Below, piece by piece: positions 43,913 through 51,947 of a stretch of DNA of 64,000 nucleotides. The stretch lies in assembly GCF_000612725.1 (NCBI RefSeq), contig NZ_HG964450.1, forward strand, positions 1,175,537 through 1,239,536. The letters are read 5' to 3'. Source of the DNA: Mycolicibacterium austroafricanum (GTDB lineage Bacteria > Actinomycetota > Actinomycetes > Mycobacteriales > Mycobacteriaceae). Each line of letters opens with the position of its first letter. Positions within the stretch are counted from its first letter, which is position 1. Made by a program: the position numbers and the translations under genes. Below the pieces are notes generated by a model. That model searched no databases. It had not been told where the DNA came from and worked only from the letters and a program-made list of their open reading frames with translations.

Positions 43913-46101
43913 TGGGCATCGAGAAGGCGGCCGGTGAATTCATCGAAGAAATGACCGAGCCTGCAGGTTGGCCTGATATCGACGAGACGCTTATTTCTGA
44001 TCGGGCTAAAGCAATGCTGGACATTCGCAATTCTGTCCACGCCACCGCGAGCGACTGGCGAGATCAGCAGACACATATGTTCGACGGTGATATATGGTCA
44101 GGCGGCGCCGCATCTGCCGCCAACTCGTCCATTCAGCAACGCATTGATGCGTTCAGCAGGTTGGAGGGCGACGCCGCCAAAGCGTACAGCTACTACAATC
44201 TTGTTGCAGGCATAGTTGAGCAAACGAAGAGTGCGATCAATCGTAATCTGGCGACTGCTCAGGGCGTGATTAAGAGTATCCGCGAATCTGCTACCTACAG
44301 CGAAGCAACTAAGACGGCGCTGATTAAGATGTACGTTGCTTGGCAGAATTCGGTAAATAGCGGACTGGTCAGCGCTGGTGTACCGCAGGTAGTCGACTTC
44401 AAGACTTTTGTTCCAGCACCAAATTCCATCCCAATACCGGTTCGGCCTTCGACTGCAGAACCGCCAGGACCCAATCCGCCGCAAGTGCGCTTTGCCACCA
44501 CGAATTACGGCGCCCCGAGAATAAGTGCACCCATAACCCAATCGGTTAGCCCGCCCCCTCCTATGACACGGTCCGATGGTCAGGGAAGCAACCCTGGTTC
44601 ACCGCCACTGGGCAGCCAAGCGACGGCATCCGCCCCACCTGACATCTCACCAAGCAGTCCCGGCGGCCTGGGCGGCCCAAGCTCCGCCCCAAGCCCTTCA
44701 TCACCGTCGACATCGATGAGCTCGTCGGGTGGTGGGTCGTCATCCGGCAGCGGCGGCGCGAGTTCGTCCGGAGGTTCCCCGTCGGGATCAGGAGGGTCGT
44801 CCTCCTCATCCTCCGCAACCCCGTCATCGGTTGGCAGTCAATCGGCCACGGGCGCGGCGGGCGGTCAGCCCGCCGCTGCGTCGCCACCCAACGCCGCCAA
44901 GGCGCAGCCTTCTCCAATGCAGCCGCTGATGAATCAGGCGCCGCCGCCGTTGGCCTCGTCCGCGCCAGCGACATCACCGGCCCCACCACCGCCGGCGAGC
45001 AGCCAGCCCGCCACCACGTCACCGGCAACATCATCAGGCGCCGGACCAAGCAGCGGAGGCATCTCCGGCGGTGGCTCCGCTGGCCCCGCGCCCCTCGGCG
45101 GCCCAGCCACCAGCGGTCCTCCGCCCGCACCGCCTGTTCCCCTCGGCCCGCCCACCACTCCGGCACCGCCGGCGCCACCACCCGCCACCGGCGCTCCGGC
45201 CGCAGGCCCGGCAGCAGTCGGTCCTGGTGTCGCGCCGATGTCAACTACCGGCACCGCCGGCGGTGCGGCACCGGCGCCCATCCCGGTGTCCACCGCCCGC
45301 GCCGAGCGTGACGCGATCGCGGCCGCGTCCACTGCGGGCGCCCTGCGCCGCAAGACCAACGGCGCGGACCCCCTGCAGCAAGCGCGCCACATCGCCGCCG
45401 CCCTCAACGTCGGCATCATGGACTTCGGCTTCTTCTGGGTCACCGGCGTCACGATGGACGGCATGATCGTCGTCGCCAACAGCTACGGCCTCGCCTACAT
45501 CCCCGCCGGGGTCGCCCTTCCCGACCAGGTCCGGATGGCCACGGCCGACGAGTCGATCCCGGCCGGCGAGCGCGCCAAATGGGCGACCTACCCGATACTC
45601 GCCGTGCAAGGTTGGGCGCAGCGCCACAACCAGCAGCTTCGTGCCGTCGTCGCCACCGAAGAGCAGTTCGCGAACTTCGACCCCGGCGTTGCGAAGATCA
45701 TCCTCACCCAGGACGACATCCCTGAAAGCGGCCAGATGCAGGGACGCAGCCGCCTGGAAGTCATCGCACCCGAGGCGGCCCAACGCCTCAGCGCTGTCAG
45801 CGATTTCGGCTTGAACGACCTGTTGCCCCCCGCCACAGCAGACCTCGAACCACCGGCAGACGACAGCGCCCGGCTGTGGTTCGAGGTGGCCAAGCCCCTG
45901 ATGAGCACTAATCCTCAGCGCAGCGGTCCGCATCTGCAGGCATTCGTCGCCTATGCCAGGCACGCCGAGGAGTTGGCGCTCCATAAGGCGCACAACGCCG
46001 CGGACCCGAGCGACCAACGACTGGCCATCGCCGACTGGGTCTACTGGCAGCACCTCGAGGTCCTGCTCACCGACGCCGTCGGCACGGATGCGGCCGTGTA
46101 G
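43912..46101 (+). CDS. espK: ESX-1 associated protein EspK
   Basis: A 729-residue EspK, the same length as Rv3879c. The N-terminal domain (1-190) is helical with the W-x-G segment DIWSGGAA at 61-68; residues 200-460 are a Ser/Gly/Pro/Ala-rich linker; the C-terminal domain (470-729) has RHIAAALN, the FGFFWVTGVTMDG segment and DDIPESGQMQGRSRLEV, all matching M. tuberculosis EspK. EspK acts as a chaperone that delivers EspB to the EccC ATPase. The 5' third has much lower G+C than the 3' half, with the change inside the linker near 44560. Confidence 0.9.
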   Translation: MGIEKAAGEFIEEMTEPAGWPDIDETLISDRAKAMLDIRNSVHATASDWRDQQTHMFDGDIWSGGAASAANSSIQQRIDAFSRLEGDAAKAYSYYNLVAGIVEQTKSAINRNLATAQGVIKSIRESATYSEATKTALIKMYVAWQNSVNSGLVSAGVPQVVDFKTFVPAPNSIPIPVRPSTAEPPGPNPPQVRFATTNYGAPRISAPITQSVSPPPPMTRSDGQGSNPGSPPLGSQATASAPPDISPSSPGGLGGPSSAPSPSSPSTSMSSSGGGSSSGSGGASSSGGSPSGSGGSSSSSSATPSSVGSQSATGAAGGQPAAASPPNAAKAQPSPMQPLMNQAPPPLASSAPATSPAPPPPASSQPATTSPATSSGAGPSSGGISGGGSAGPAPLGGPATSGPPPAPPVPLGPPTTPAPPAPPPATGAPAAGPAAVGPGVAPMSTTGTAGGAAPAPIPVSTARAERDAIAAASTAGALRRKTNGADPLQQARHIAAALNVGIMDFGFFWVTGVTMDGMIVVANSYGLAYIPAGVALPDQVRMATADESIPAGERAKWATYPILAVQGWAQRHNQQLRAVVATEEQFANFDPGVAKIILTQDDIPESGQMQGRSRLEVIAPEAAQRLSAVSDFGLNDLLPPATADLEPPADDSARLWFEVAKPLMSTNPQRSGPHLQAFVAYARHAEELALHKAHNAADPSDQRLAIADWVYWQHLEVLLTDAVGTDAAV

Positions 46102-46116
46102 GTACCGTCGGTACGG

Positions 46117-47187
46117 ATGCTTCCGTCGCCTCCACGACAGTGGCCGCACCCAGGCCGTCTCAACATTCCCGGCTACCCGGCCAACGGCCCCACAGAGAAA
46201 TGGTCGGTCAGGGTCGCGGTTCTGCTGGTGCTCACCCTCGTCACCGTCGTCACCCACCAGGGGATGCCGCACGACGCCGGCCCACCACCGCCCGCGACGC
46301 CGGTACCCTCCGTGGGCCCACCGGTCGACGCATCCCAGATTGCCAGCGCCGAGGACGAAGACCCGGTCAGCATCGTCACCGACGACCCCACCTGCCCGGA
46401 ATGGGAACCCATCACCGCCGCGCTGAACACCGCACTCGGGAACGGCTGGCATCAGCGCGATCCCTCGGTTCCGCAGACCGAATGGACCGACGACCAGCAC
46501 ACCCAGTACCGGGCGGTCGCCGTGGCGATGCGCGCGGCGGCCGACAAGTCCGTCGCGCTCGCGAAGCAGACCCCGCACCGGGTCATGCGCGAACTCTACG
46601 AACAGGCCATCGCCTACTGGCGCGCCTACGCCGACAGCGTCGACGACTACCGCCCATCGGCGGACCACCTCGCCGGGGCGGCCACCAGCGCCGCCGAGTC
46701 GATCCAATCAATCTGTGCCGCCATCGATTTCGGAGCGGCGGGGGCTCGAGCCGCCTTGGTGCTGCCCGGACCTCCCCCGGTGCCCGAAGGACCGCTGGCC
46801 GACCCCGGCCGCCCGCCGCGGTTCATCACCGGGCCGTCGGCATTCTGCAGCGAATGGGTCACCATGGTGAACGAGTACGGCACCGCCACCCGCGAATGGC
46901 GCGACCGGCACGACCCGAATCTCCCTGCCTCACAGAGTCCCCCAGACCTACGGGAACTCAACGCCAAGGCGGCGACGGTGATGCAGCAGAACGCCGACCG
47001 CACTCAGCTACTGGGTCTGTTGAGCGGCAACCTGACTGCCGCTGACTTCGCCGCGCTCTCGTCGCACTACCGGCGGGCGTACGCGATGGCCCTCCCCAGC
47101 TATGGCCTGCCCGACACCCACCTCGACGACGCGGCATCCCGGCTTCAGTCCTTGACCGACCACGCCTGCCGGGCGGTCAGGAAGTAG
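46117..47187 (+). CDS. Membrane-anchored protein with duplicated Cys-pair module (paralogue B)
   Basis: A 356-residue paralogue of the 42827-43912 protein. A single hydrophobic helix (VRVAVLLVLTLVTVV, about residues 31-45) follows a short tail; then IASAEDEDPVSIVTDDPTC opens the first repeat, with HRVMRELYEQAIAYWRAYA in the middle (the same segment with two changes is in paralogue A) and QSICAAI at its end. The second repeat begins near AFCSEW and ends DHACRAV. Composition is high G+C here, unlike paralogue A. It ends immediately against the convergent 103-residue gene with no intergenic base. Confidence 0.75.
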   Translation: MLPSPPRQWPHPGRLNIPGYPANGPTEKWSVRVAVLLVLTLVTVVTHQGMPHDAGPPPPATPVPSVGPPVDASQIASAEDEDPVSIVTDDPTCPEWEPITAALNTALGNGWHQRDPSVPQTEWTDDQHTQYRAVAVAMRAAADKSVALAKQTPHRVMRELYEQAIAYWRAYADSVDDYRPSADHLAGAATSAAESIQSICAAIDFGAAGARAALVLPGPPPVPEGPLADPGRPPRFITGPSAFCSEWVTMVNEYGTATREWRDRHDPNLPASQSPPDLRELNAKAATVMQQNADRTQLLGLLSGNLTAADFAALSSHYRRAYAMALPSYGLPDTHLDDAASRLQSLTDHACRAVRK

Positions 47188-47499
47188 TCACCTTGGCCCC
47201 GGGATCCCGACACCGTCGATGGCGCGACCGGAGGTCTCGTCGGTCGCGTCGTACCGGTCTGCAGCACTCCTGAGGTCGGCACCGTAGGTGCGTGCGCTTC
47301 CGGCGATCTTCGTCATTTCCGTTGCCACCGTGGTTCTCGCCGCGTTGCAGGCAGCGGCAGTCTGTAGCTGAGGTACCGCAGCCGCCGCGTCACCAAGCGG
47401 GGCGTCGGCCTGCAGGCCGGCCATCCGGTCGCCGGCGGAGTCGAAGTCACTTCCGACCCGGCGCATCACGCTCGTGTCGACCTCCAGGGGCGCGCTCAC
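47188..47499 (-). CDS. EspC/EspF-like (DUF2580) type VII secretion protein
   Basis: A 103-residue helical protein. Two helices separated near the middle and a C-terminal RYDATDETS giving the Y-x-x-x-D export signal at residues 83-87 mark it as an EspC/F-like ESX substrate. It is translated from an ATG overlapping the end of espJ by 4 bp, so it is the last gene of the esxBA-eccD1-espJ strand. No gene at this place is present in M. tuberculosis ESX-1. A partner for the adjacent accessory proteins is possible. Confidence 0.75.
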   Translation of the reverse strand: MSAPLEVDTSVMRRVGSDFDSAGDRMAGLQADAPLGDAAAAVPQLQTAAACNAARTTVATEMTKIAGSARTYGADLRSAADRYDATDETSGRAIDGVGIPGPR

Positions 47500-48215
47500 A
47501 ACTCGATCCTCTCGTCGGATTCCGCAGCACGGTGACGGCCCGGACGCTGTCCGCCGTCGGTGTCGGTTTTCTCCTCCGGCTCGGGCGCACGTTCGGCGTG
47601 AGGCTCAGCGGCGGCCGCACCCTCCTCGCGGGTTGCGGCGGTCGGAAGCTCCCCGGACGGTGTTCCTTTTTGCCCGTCCTTCGCGCCTTGATCCCCGAAC
47701 TGCCCCACCATCTGCTGAACCTGTTGTCCGGCTTGCTGAGCGCCCTGCATGATCCCCTGCGGTACCGCCGCGACGGCACCCATCACCTGCATCGGCATCT
47801 GAGCCATCTGGCCTGCCATCTGCATCGGCATGCCCAGCGAGTCCGCGCCACCGCCGGCAGTGGAAGGCAAACTCCCTCCGCCGGCGCCTGTTCCGAGTGG
47901 GTCAAGCCGCGACTGCATCTGTTCGTGGATCGCCGCGCCGTTGCGCGCGTCAGTCTCGGCGTACACCTGCGCGGCGCTCACCACGTTCTGTGCGGTGCTG
48001 GTCGCCTGCGCCTGTATCAACGGCAGTTGGGTCGCGATTGGTGCCTCGACCGCCGGAATCTGCCCGATGATCGCCGCGGACAGGGGATCGTTTCCGACCG
48101 GATTGAACGGCGCCGGCGCCTGCGGCAACTCGCGCGCCGATTCCAGCAACGCACCGCCGGCTGCGCTCAGTTCCTCGGGGTCGACCGAAAGAGGGGGTGT
48201 GCCGCCGGTTGCCAT
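47496..48215 (-). CDS. espJ: ESX-1 secretion-associated protein EspJ
   Basis: A 239-residue protein in the position of Rv3878. N-terminal LSVDPEELSAAGGALLESA and the helical stretch ending AAQVYAETDARN (Y85-x-x-x-D89) mimic a PE-like exported protein. The middle is Met/Gln-rich (MQMAGQMAQMPMQVMG), the C-terminus charged and disordered. Shorter than the 280-residue M. tuberculosis EspJ. It lies 10 bp after eccD1 and overlaps the small EspC/F-like gene. Confidence 0.82.
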   Translation of the reverse strand: MATGGTPPLSVDPEELSAAGGALLESARELPQAPAPFNPVGNDPLSAAIIGQIPAVEAPIATQLPLIQAQATSTAQNVVSAAQVYAETDARNGAAIHEQMQSRLDPLGTGAGGGSLPSTAGGGADSLGMPMQMAGQMAQMPMQVMGAVAAVPQGIMQGAQQAGQQVQQMVGQFGDQGAKDGQKGTPSGELPTAATREEGAAAAEPHAERAPEPEEKTDTDGGQRPGRHRAAESDERIEL

Positions 48216-48225
48216 GTCTCCCCCC

Positions 48226-49752
48226 TCAGAACCTCAGGTTTCGCAGGACGTCGTACACCCCGGCGATCCACAGCAGCATCGGGATGACCGCCGCGATGGT
48301 CGCCCCATCCAACAACTCGAGGATCCGTTTCGTCACCGGTGAGATCCTCCGGACGCCCTCACTTGCACCGATGACGATCACGGCCAGCAGAGCCAAGGCC
48401 GTGTAGATCGCCAACAACAGCCACGCACGCTCCGGGTACCACAGGCACAGCCGAACCACGACGCCCGTCGGGACCGCCACGGCCGCAGCCATCAGCGCCC
48501 ACGCGCACCACCGCTCGGCGTACAGCCTCGAGCGAAACCCACACAGCATCGTCACCAGGCCGGCGACGATCATGCTGTGCAGGAAGAAATGGCCTTGCAC
48601 CACAACGGCGATCGAACCGGCCGCGAGGATCAACGCGCCGGCGCTCAAGAATCCGATCAGCAGCCGCTTGGCGAGCCGACTGCGCTCCGTCAGCCGTGCC
48701 GCCGAACTGGGCACCGACGCGATGATCGCCTGCCAGGTCTCGGATTCCTCCGACGCGTCCGTCGTCGTCACCGGGTCCAGGAGCTCGTCGTTGGTCACCG
48801 TCTCACCCGGTGCCGGGATCGGCGGCAGCGCGATGCGGGCCACGGCCACCGTCAGTTTCGCGGCGTTGGTGACGACGATCAGGCCGAAGGCTATGGCACC
48901 GGCGGGAACCCAGTCGTTCCACCCGTAACCGAACGCGACCGCGGCGATCGTCAGCGCCAACGCGATCACCGCGAGGAAGGCCGCGACCTCTGCTCTTCGC
49001 CGTGGGCCGCCACGCGTCGCCAGCACCATCAACAGGACCAGGGCACCCGCACCCGCGACTTGCGGTGCACCAAGGCTGTCCACACCCTCCGGTAGCGGAA
49101 CGGCCAGCACCACCGCACCGACGAGCGTCACCAGTGAGGAGACCAGCAGACTCTCGGCCATGTCCAGGTGTCGATACCGGTTCTGCGCCAGGACGCTACC
49201 GCCCATCAATCCGGCACCGAGCACACCGAGCGCGACGGCCCACCACCAGTCCCGGCCGGTTGATGACCACGACAGGATCGCAACGCAGGCGACCATGAAT
49301 GCTGCGAGCGGCAGAATGAGGCCGACGAAGCGGTACAGCGCACTGCGGTCGAACTCAGGTGTCTCGTCGAGGACCGCGATCGCGTCGATCACGTCCTCGA
49401 CGAGAGGCCGGTACCGCTCGGTGCGGCTCACCGACACGACGGTCAACAACGAGCCGTCAACGACGCCGGCGTCATCGAGGGATTCGGTGAGCTTGATCGG
49501 CGGGGCACCCGGCCGCGCGAATGACCACACCCCCTGCGCCTTGAAATCGAAGTCGGCCAGCACATTTTCGGGGGTATCGGCGAGAATATCGGCCAGCACC
49601 GACACCGTCTCATCGACATAGGTTTCGATGGGCGCGGCCGACGGTAGCACCAGATCGGTCATCCGCCGGCCGGTCAGGATCGTCACGCGGGTGGTCGTCG
49701 GACGACCCGGAGTGACGTTCGACGACGTCGGGGGTGCGACCGTCGCGGTCAA
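48226..49752 (-). CDS. eccD1: ESX-1 core channel protein EccD1
   Basis: A 508-residue membrane protein that lines the ESX channel. The N-terminal 120 residues form a ubiquitin-like cytosolic domain (TRVTILTGRRMTDLVLP, then LLTVVSVSRTERYRPLVED); about eleven hydrophobic helices follow from residue 150. It starts with a rare TTG that overlaps the espI stop (TTGA), consistent with translational coupling. Order espI-eccD1-espJ equals M. tuberculosis Rv3876-Rv3878. Confidence 0.92.
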   Translation of the reverse strand: MTATVAPPTSSNVTPGRPTTTRVTILTGRRMTDLVLPSAAPIETYVDETVSVLADILADTPENVLADFDFKAQGVWSFARPGAPPIKLTESLDDAGVVDGSLLTVVSVSRTERYRPLVEDVIDAIAVLDETPEFDRSALYRFVGLILPLAAFMVACVAILSWSSTGRDWWWAVALGVLGAGLMGGSVLAQNRYRHLDMAESLLVSSLVTLVGAVVLAVPLPEGVDSLGAPQVAGAGALVLLMVLATRGGPRRRAEVAAFLAVIALALTIAAVAFGYGWNDWVPAGAIAFGLIVVTNAAKLTVAVARIALPPIPAPGETVTNDELLDPVTTTDASEESETWQAIIASVPSSAARLTERSRLAKRLLIGFLSAGALILAAGSIAVVVQGHFFLHSMIVAGLVTMLCGFRSRLYAERWCAWALMAAAVAVPTGVVVRLCLWYPERAWLLLAIYTALALLAVIVIGASEGVRRISPVTKRILELLDGATIAAVIPMLLWIAGVYDVLRNLRF

Positions 49753-51116
49753 CGCCGCTCGAGCCTGTCGAAGTCGTCGGACAACGCCGCGGCGAGTTCG
49801 ACGATCTTGCGGTTGAACGTCTTGCCCAGCAGGCTGAGTTGAATCTCGGTTCCCGCCGCGATGTGCTTGTCCCAGGGCAACACGATCACCCGTCCCGCGG
49901 GCACGTGGCGTTCGAACTGCTGCACGAGATCCTCGACGTCGATGTTCGGCTTACCCGGGGTCACATGGTTGATCACCACGCACGAACGACCGAGCAGGTC
50001 CTGATACCCGTTCTGGCGCAACCAGTCCATCGTGATAGCGGCCTGTCGCGCGCCGTCGATGGAGGCACTCGCGACGATCACCAACCCCGACACGGTGGAC
50101 AGAACGCCGCGCGCGCCCGGCTGGAACAGTCCGGCGCCGCAATCGGCCAGGACGAGGTTGTAGTAGCGCGAGACGATCTCGGTGGCCTCGCGCCAATCCT
50201 CGTCGTTGAACTCGCGGCGCGCAGCGCTGTATTCGTCCGAGGAGAGCACTTCCAGATTCGAGGCGTTCATGCTCGTGTAGGCGCGGATGTCGTTGTACCG
50301 GTTGAGCTCTTTGTCCGACAACAGGTCGGTGATCGTCGCCGCGGACTGACGGCCGGCTCGGTCGGCGAGGTTACCGCCGTCCGGGTCGGCATCGATCGCG
50401 AGTATCCGGTCGCCGCGGATGCTGGCGAGCGCAGAGCCGAGCGCCACCGTCACCGCTGTCTTTCCGACGCCACCTTTGAGCCCGAAAACGCCGATGTGGT
50501 ACGAGTCGCGGGCGTTCCGGCGGATCCGGGCGTGCAGGTCGAGCTCGTAGAGCTCGTCGGCGGAGAGCCCGAGATTGATCCTCGTCATCACGTAAAGCCA
50601 GTGCCGCCAACCGCGTTGGGACGGCATTTTCACCGCGGACCGGACTCCGACGTGCGACAGTGCGTCGATCGCCCGGTGGTTGCCCATCGCTGCCGCGGAG
50701 GTCGGTGCTGTTGGCTGTCGCTGGTCGGTCGGCTCGCCGTAGAACTGCGACGGCGGAGGGGCCGGAGCTGGGCGCGGCGCAGGCGGTGGCGCAGAACGTT
50801 GTTGCTCGTGGCGGGCACCCACCGGCGGCGCCTGCGGGGCGCGCATCATTCCGTTGTTGGGGACACGTTGCGCGGCGGTCTGATTCGGCGGCTGCAGACC
50901 GGTGATCGGGCTCATCACCTCCGTCTGCCAGGTCGGGGGCGCCTGCATGGCCTGTGCGCGCGCAGCAGGCATGGGGGGCGGGGTGGCATCGCCATTGGGC
51001 GCGTCACCCGGGGGCGCCACGGTGTCCCGGCCGGCGGGCGGGGTGTCACGGTCCGACTCGTCGGCCGTTCGGGCGGCATCCGGGGAGTGGAAGAGCCGGT
51101 CATAGTCGGCCGACAT
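49749..51116 (-). CDS. espI: ESX-1 associated ATPase EspI (MinD/ParA-like)
   Basis: A 455-residue cytosolic protein. Residues 1-140 are Pro/Ala-rich and probably disordered; the C-terminal half is a MinD/ParA-type ATPase with the deviant Walker A KGGVGKT (Lys219, Thr220) and a switch-like LAIDADPDGGNL. In M. tuberculosis EspI is shorter of function under normal conditions and reduces ESX-1 secretion at low ATP. It lies 99 bp after esxA. A paralogue is present at 62749-63918. Confidence 0.9.
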   Translation of the reverse strand: MSADYDRLFHSPDAARTADESDRDTPPAGRDTVAPPGDAPNGDATPPPMPAARAQAMQAPPTWQTEVMSPITGLQPPNQTAAQRVPNNGMMRAPQAPPVGARHEQQRSAPPPAPRPAPAPPPSQFYGEPTDQRQPTAPTSAAAMGNHRAIDALSHVGVRSAVKMPSQRGWRHWLYVMTRINLGLSADELYELDLHARIRRNARDSYHIGVFGLKGGVGKTAVTVALGSALASIRGDRILAIDADPDGGNLADRAGRQSAATITDLLSDKELNRYNDIRAYTSMNASNLEVLSSDEYSAARREFNDEDWREATEIVSRYYNLVLADCGAGLFQPGARGVLSTVSGLVIVASASIDGARQAAITMDWLRQNGYQDLLGRSCVVINHVTPGKPNIDVEDLVQQFERHVPAGRVIVLPWDKHIAAGTEIQLSLLGKTFNRKIVELAAALSDDFDRLERR

Positions 51117-51215
51117 GGTTGCCTCTCAAAGGGTTTGAGTGATGAAGAACGGGGTGCACGCGGTGGGCGACAACACAGCGTGTGGTCGCCCATCGCGCAC
51201 ATGGTCCCCGACTGG

Positions 51216-51497
51216 TCAGGTGAACTGGCCCGCCACGCCCTGATCAGCGCCGAACATGTCGCCACCGGAGCGGCTCAGAGCTTCGCTGAGGCTCTGCAGC
51301 GCCAGATTCAGCTCCTCAGAGTTCTGGTTCCAACGGTTCTGGACGGCGTCGTAGGCCATCTGCCCGTCACCCGTCCAGACGGCCTGCAGACGGGTCAGCG
51401 CTCCGTGGCCTTCTGCCAGCAGCCCGGCCACCTTTCCGACCTGTCCGCTGATCTCGCCTGCGTCACTTTCGATCCCGGCAAAATTGTATGTAATCAC
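51216..51497 (-). CDS. esxA: EsxA (ESAT-6) WXG100 protein
   Basis: A 93-residue secreted WXG100 protein and partner of EsxB. The helix-turn-helix centre is VWTGDGQMAYDAV, with W41-x-G43, and the C-terminal ELNLALQSLSEALS helix follows. NFAGIE at the start is conserved with M. tuberculosis EsxA. It begins at a GTG with GGAG only 5 nt upstream; in M. tuberculosis the start is MTEQQ, so the N-terminus here is slightly shorter. It lies 42 bp after esxB. Confidence 0.92.
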   Translation of the reverse strand: MITYNFAGIESDAGEISGQVGKVAGLLAEGHGALTRLQAVWTGDGQMAYDAVQNRWNQNSEELNLALQSLSEALSRSGGDMFGADQGVAGQFT

Positions 51498-51539
51498 CTG
51501 TGCTCCTTGAATGTCGAAGTTGGGTTCGGTAATGGGGCT

Positions 51540-51845
51540 CTACAGGACGCTGCCCATGGAGTTCGTCAGGCTGGACGCATTGTCCGCGTCAGTGGTGTCG
51601 TACTTGACACCGCTGATGTTGATGTTCTCCGAGATGTCGGCGAGCAGGCGATTCTGCTGATCGGCTGCCTCGCGGTACCGCATCATCGCTGCCTGCGCCG
51701 CATCACCGGCAGCACCTCGCAGATTCGCCGAACTCGCCGCGGCGATCGCCTCGATCTGCGCGCGCACTGCCTGGAGTTCGCCCGTGATCCGGTCGAATGT
51801 TGCCGCCTCGGCGGCCAATACTGCGACGTCTGCTTCAAGAGCCAT
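51540..51845 (-). CDS. esxB: EsxB (CFP-10) protein lacking the WXG tryptophan
   Basis: A 101-residue protein that pairs with EsxA and carries the C-terminal export signal: KYDTTDADNA gives Y82-x-x-x-D86. The aligned core TFDRITGELQ, AAGDAAQAA, EISENIN-like ADISENINISGV all match CFP-10, but the W-x-G turn reads ANLRGAAG, with Leu42 (codon CTG at 51722-51720) where CFP-10 has Trp. The ATG at 51845 follows a good GAGAGAAGG site. Confidence 0.92.
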   Translation of the reverse strand: MALEADVAVLAAEAATFDRITGELQAVRAQIEAIAAASSANLRGAAGDAAQAAMMRYREAADQQNRLLADISENINISGVKYDTTDADNASSLTNSMGSVL

Positions 51846-51947
51846 GTGTTGACCTTCTCTCTGTTACCGGCGTTTCGGTTTCCCTGTGCACTCGCCACCT
51901 CGGCGAGCCCTCCCGACCCAGGTGGCCGGTAAGTCTGTGGTGGACGA

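Noticed and set aside
51216..51845. esxA and esxB order read as a duplicated ESX pair from another ESX system
   Set aside because: Flanking pe35-ppe68 and espI-eccD1 genes and the NFAGIE and Y-x-x-x-D features fit ESX-1 only.
49734..51932. A 732-codon plus-strand frame over espI, esxA and esxB
   Set aside because: It covers several unrelated genes in antisense and has no domain; long stop-free frames are expected at this G+C.
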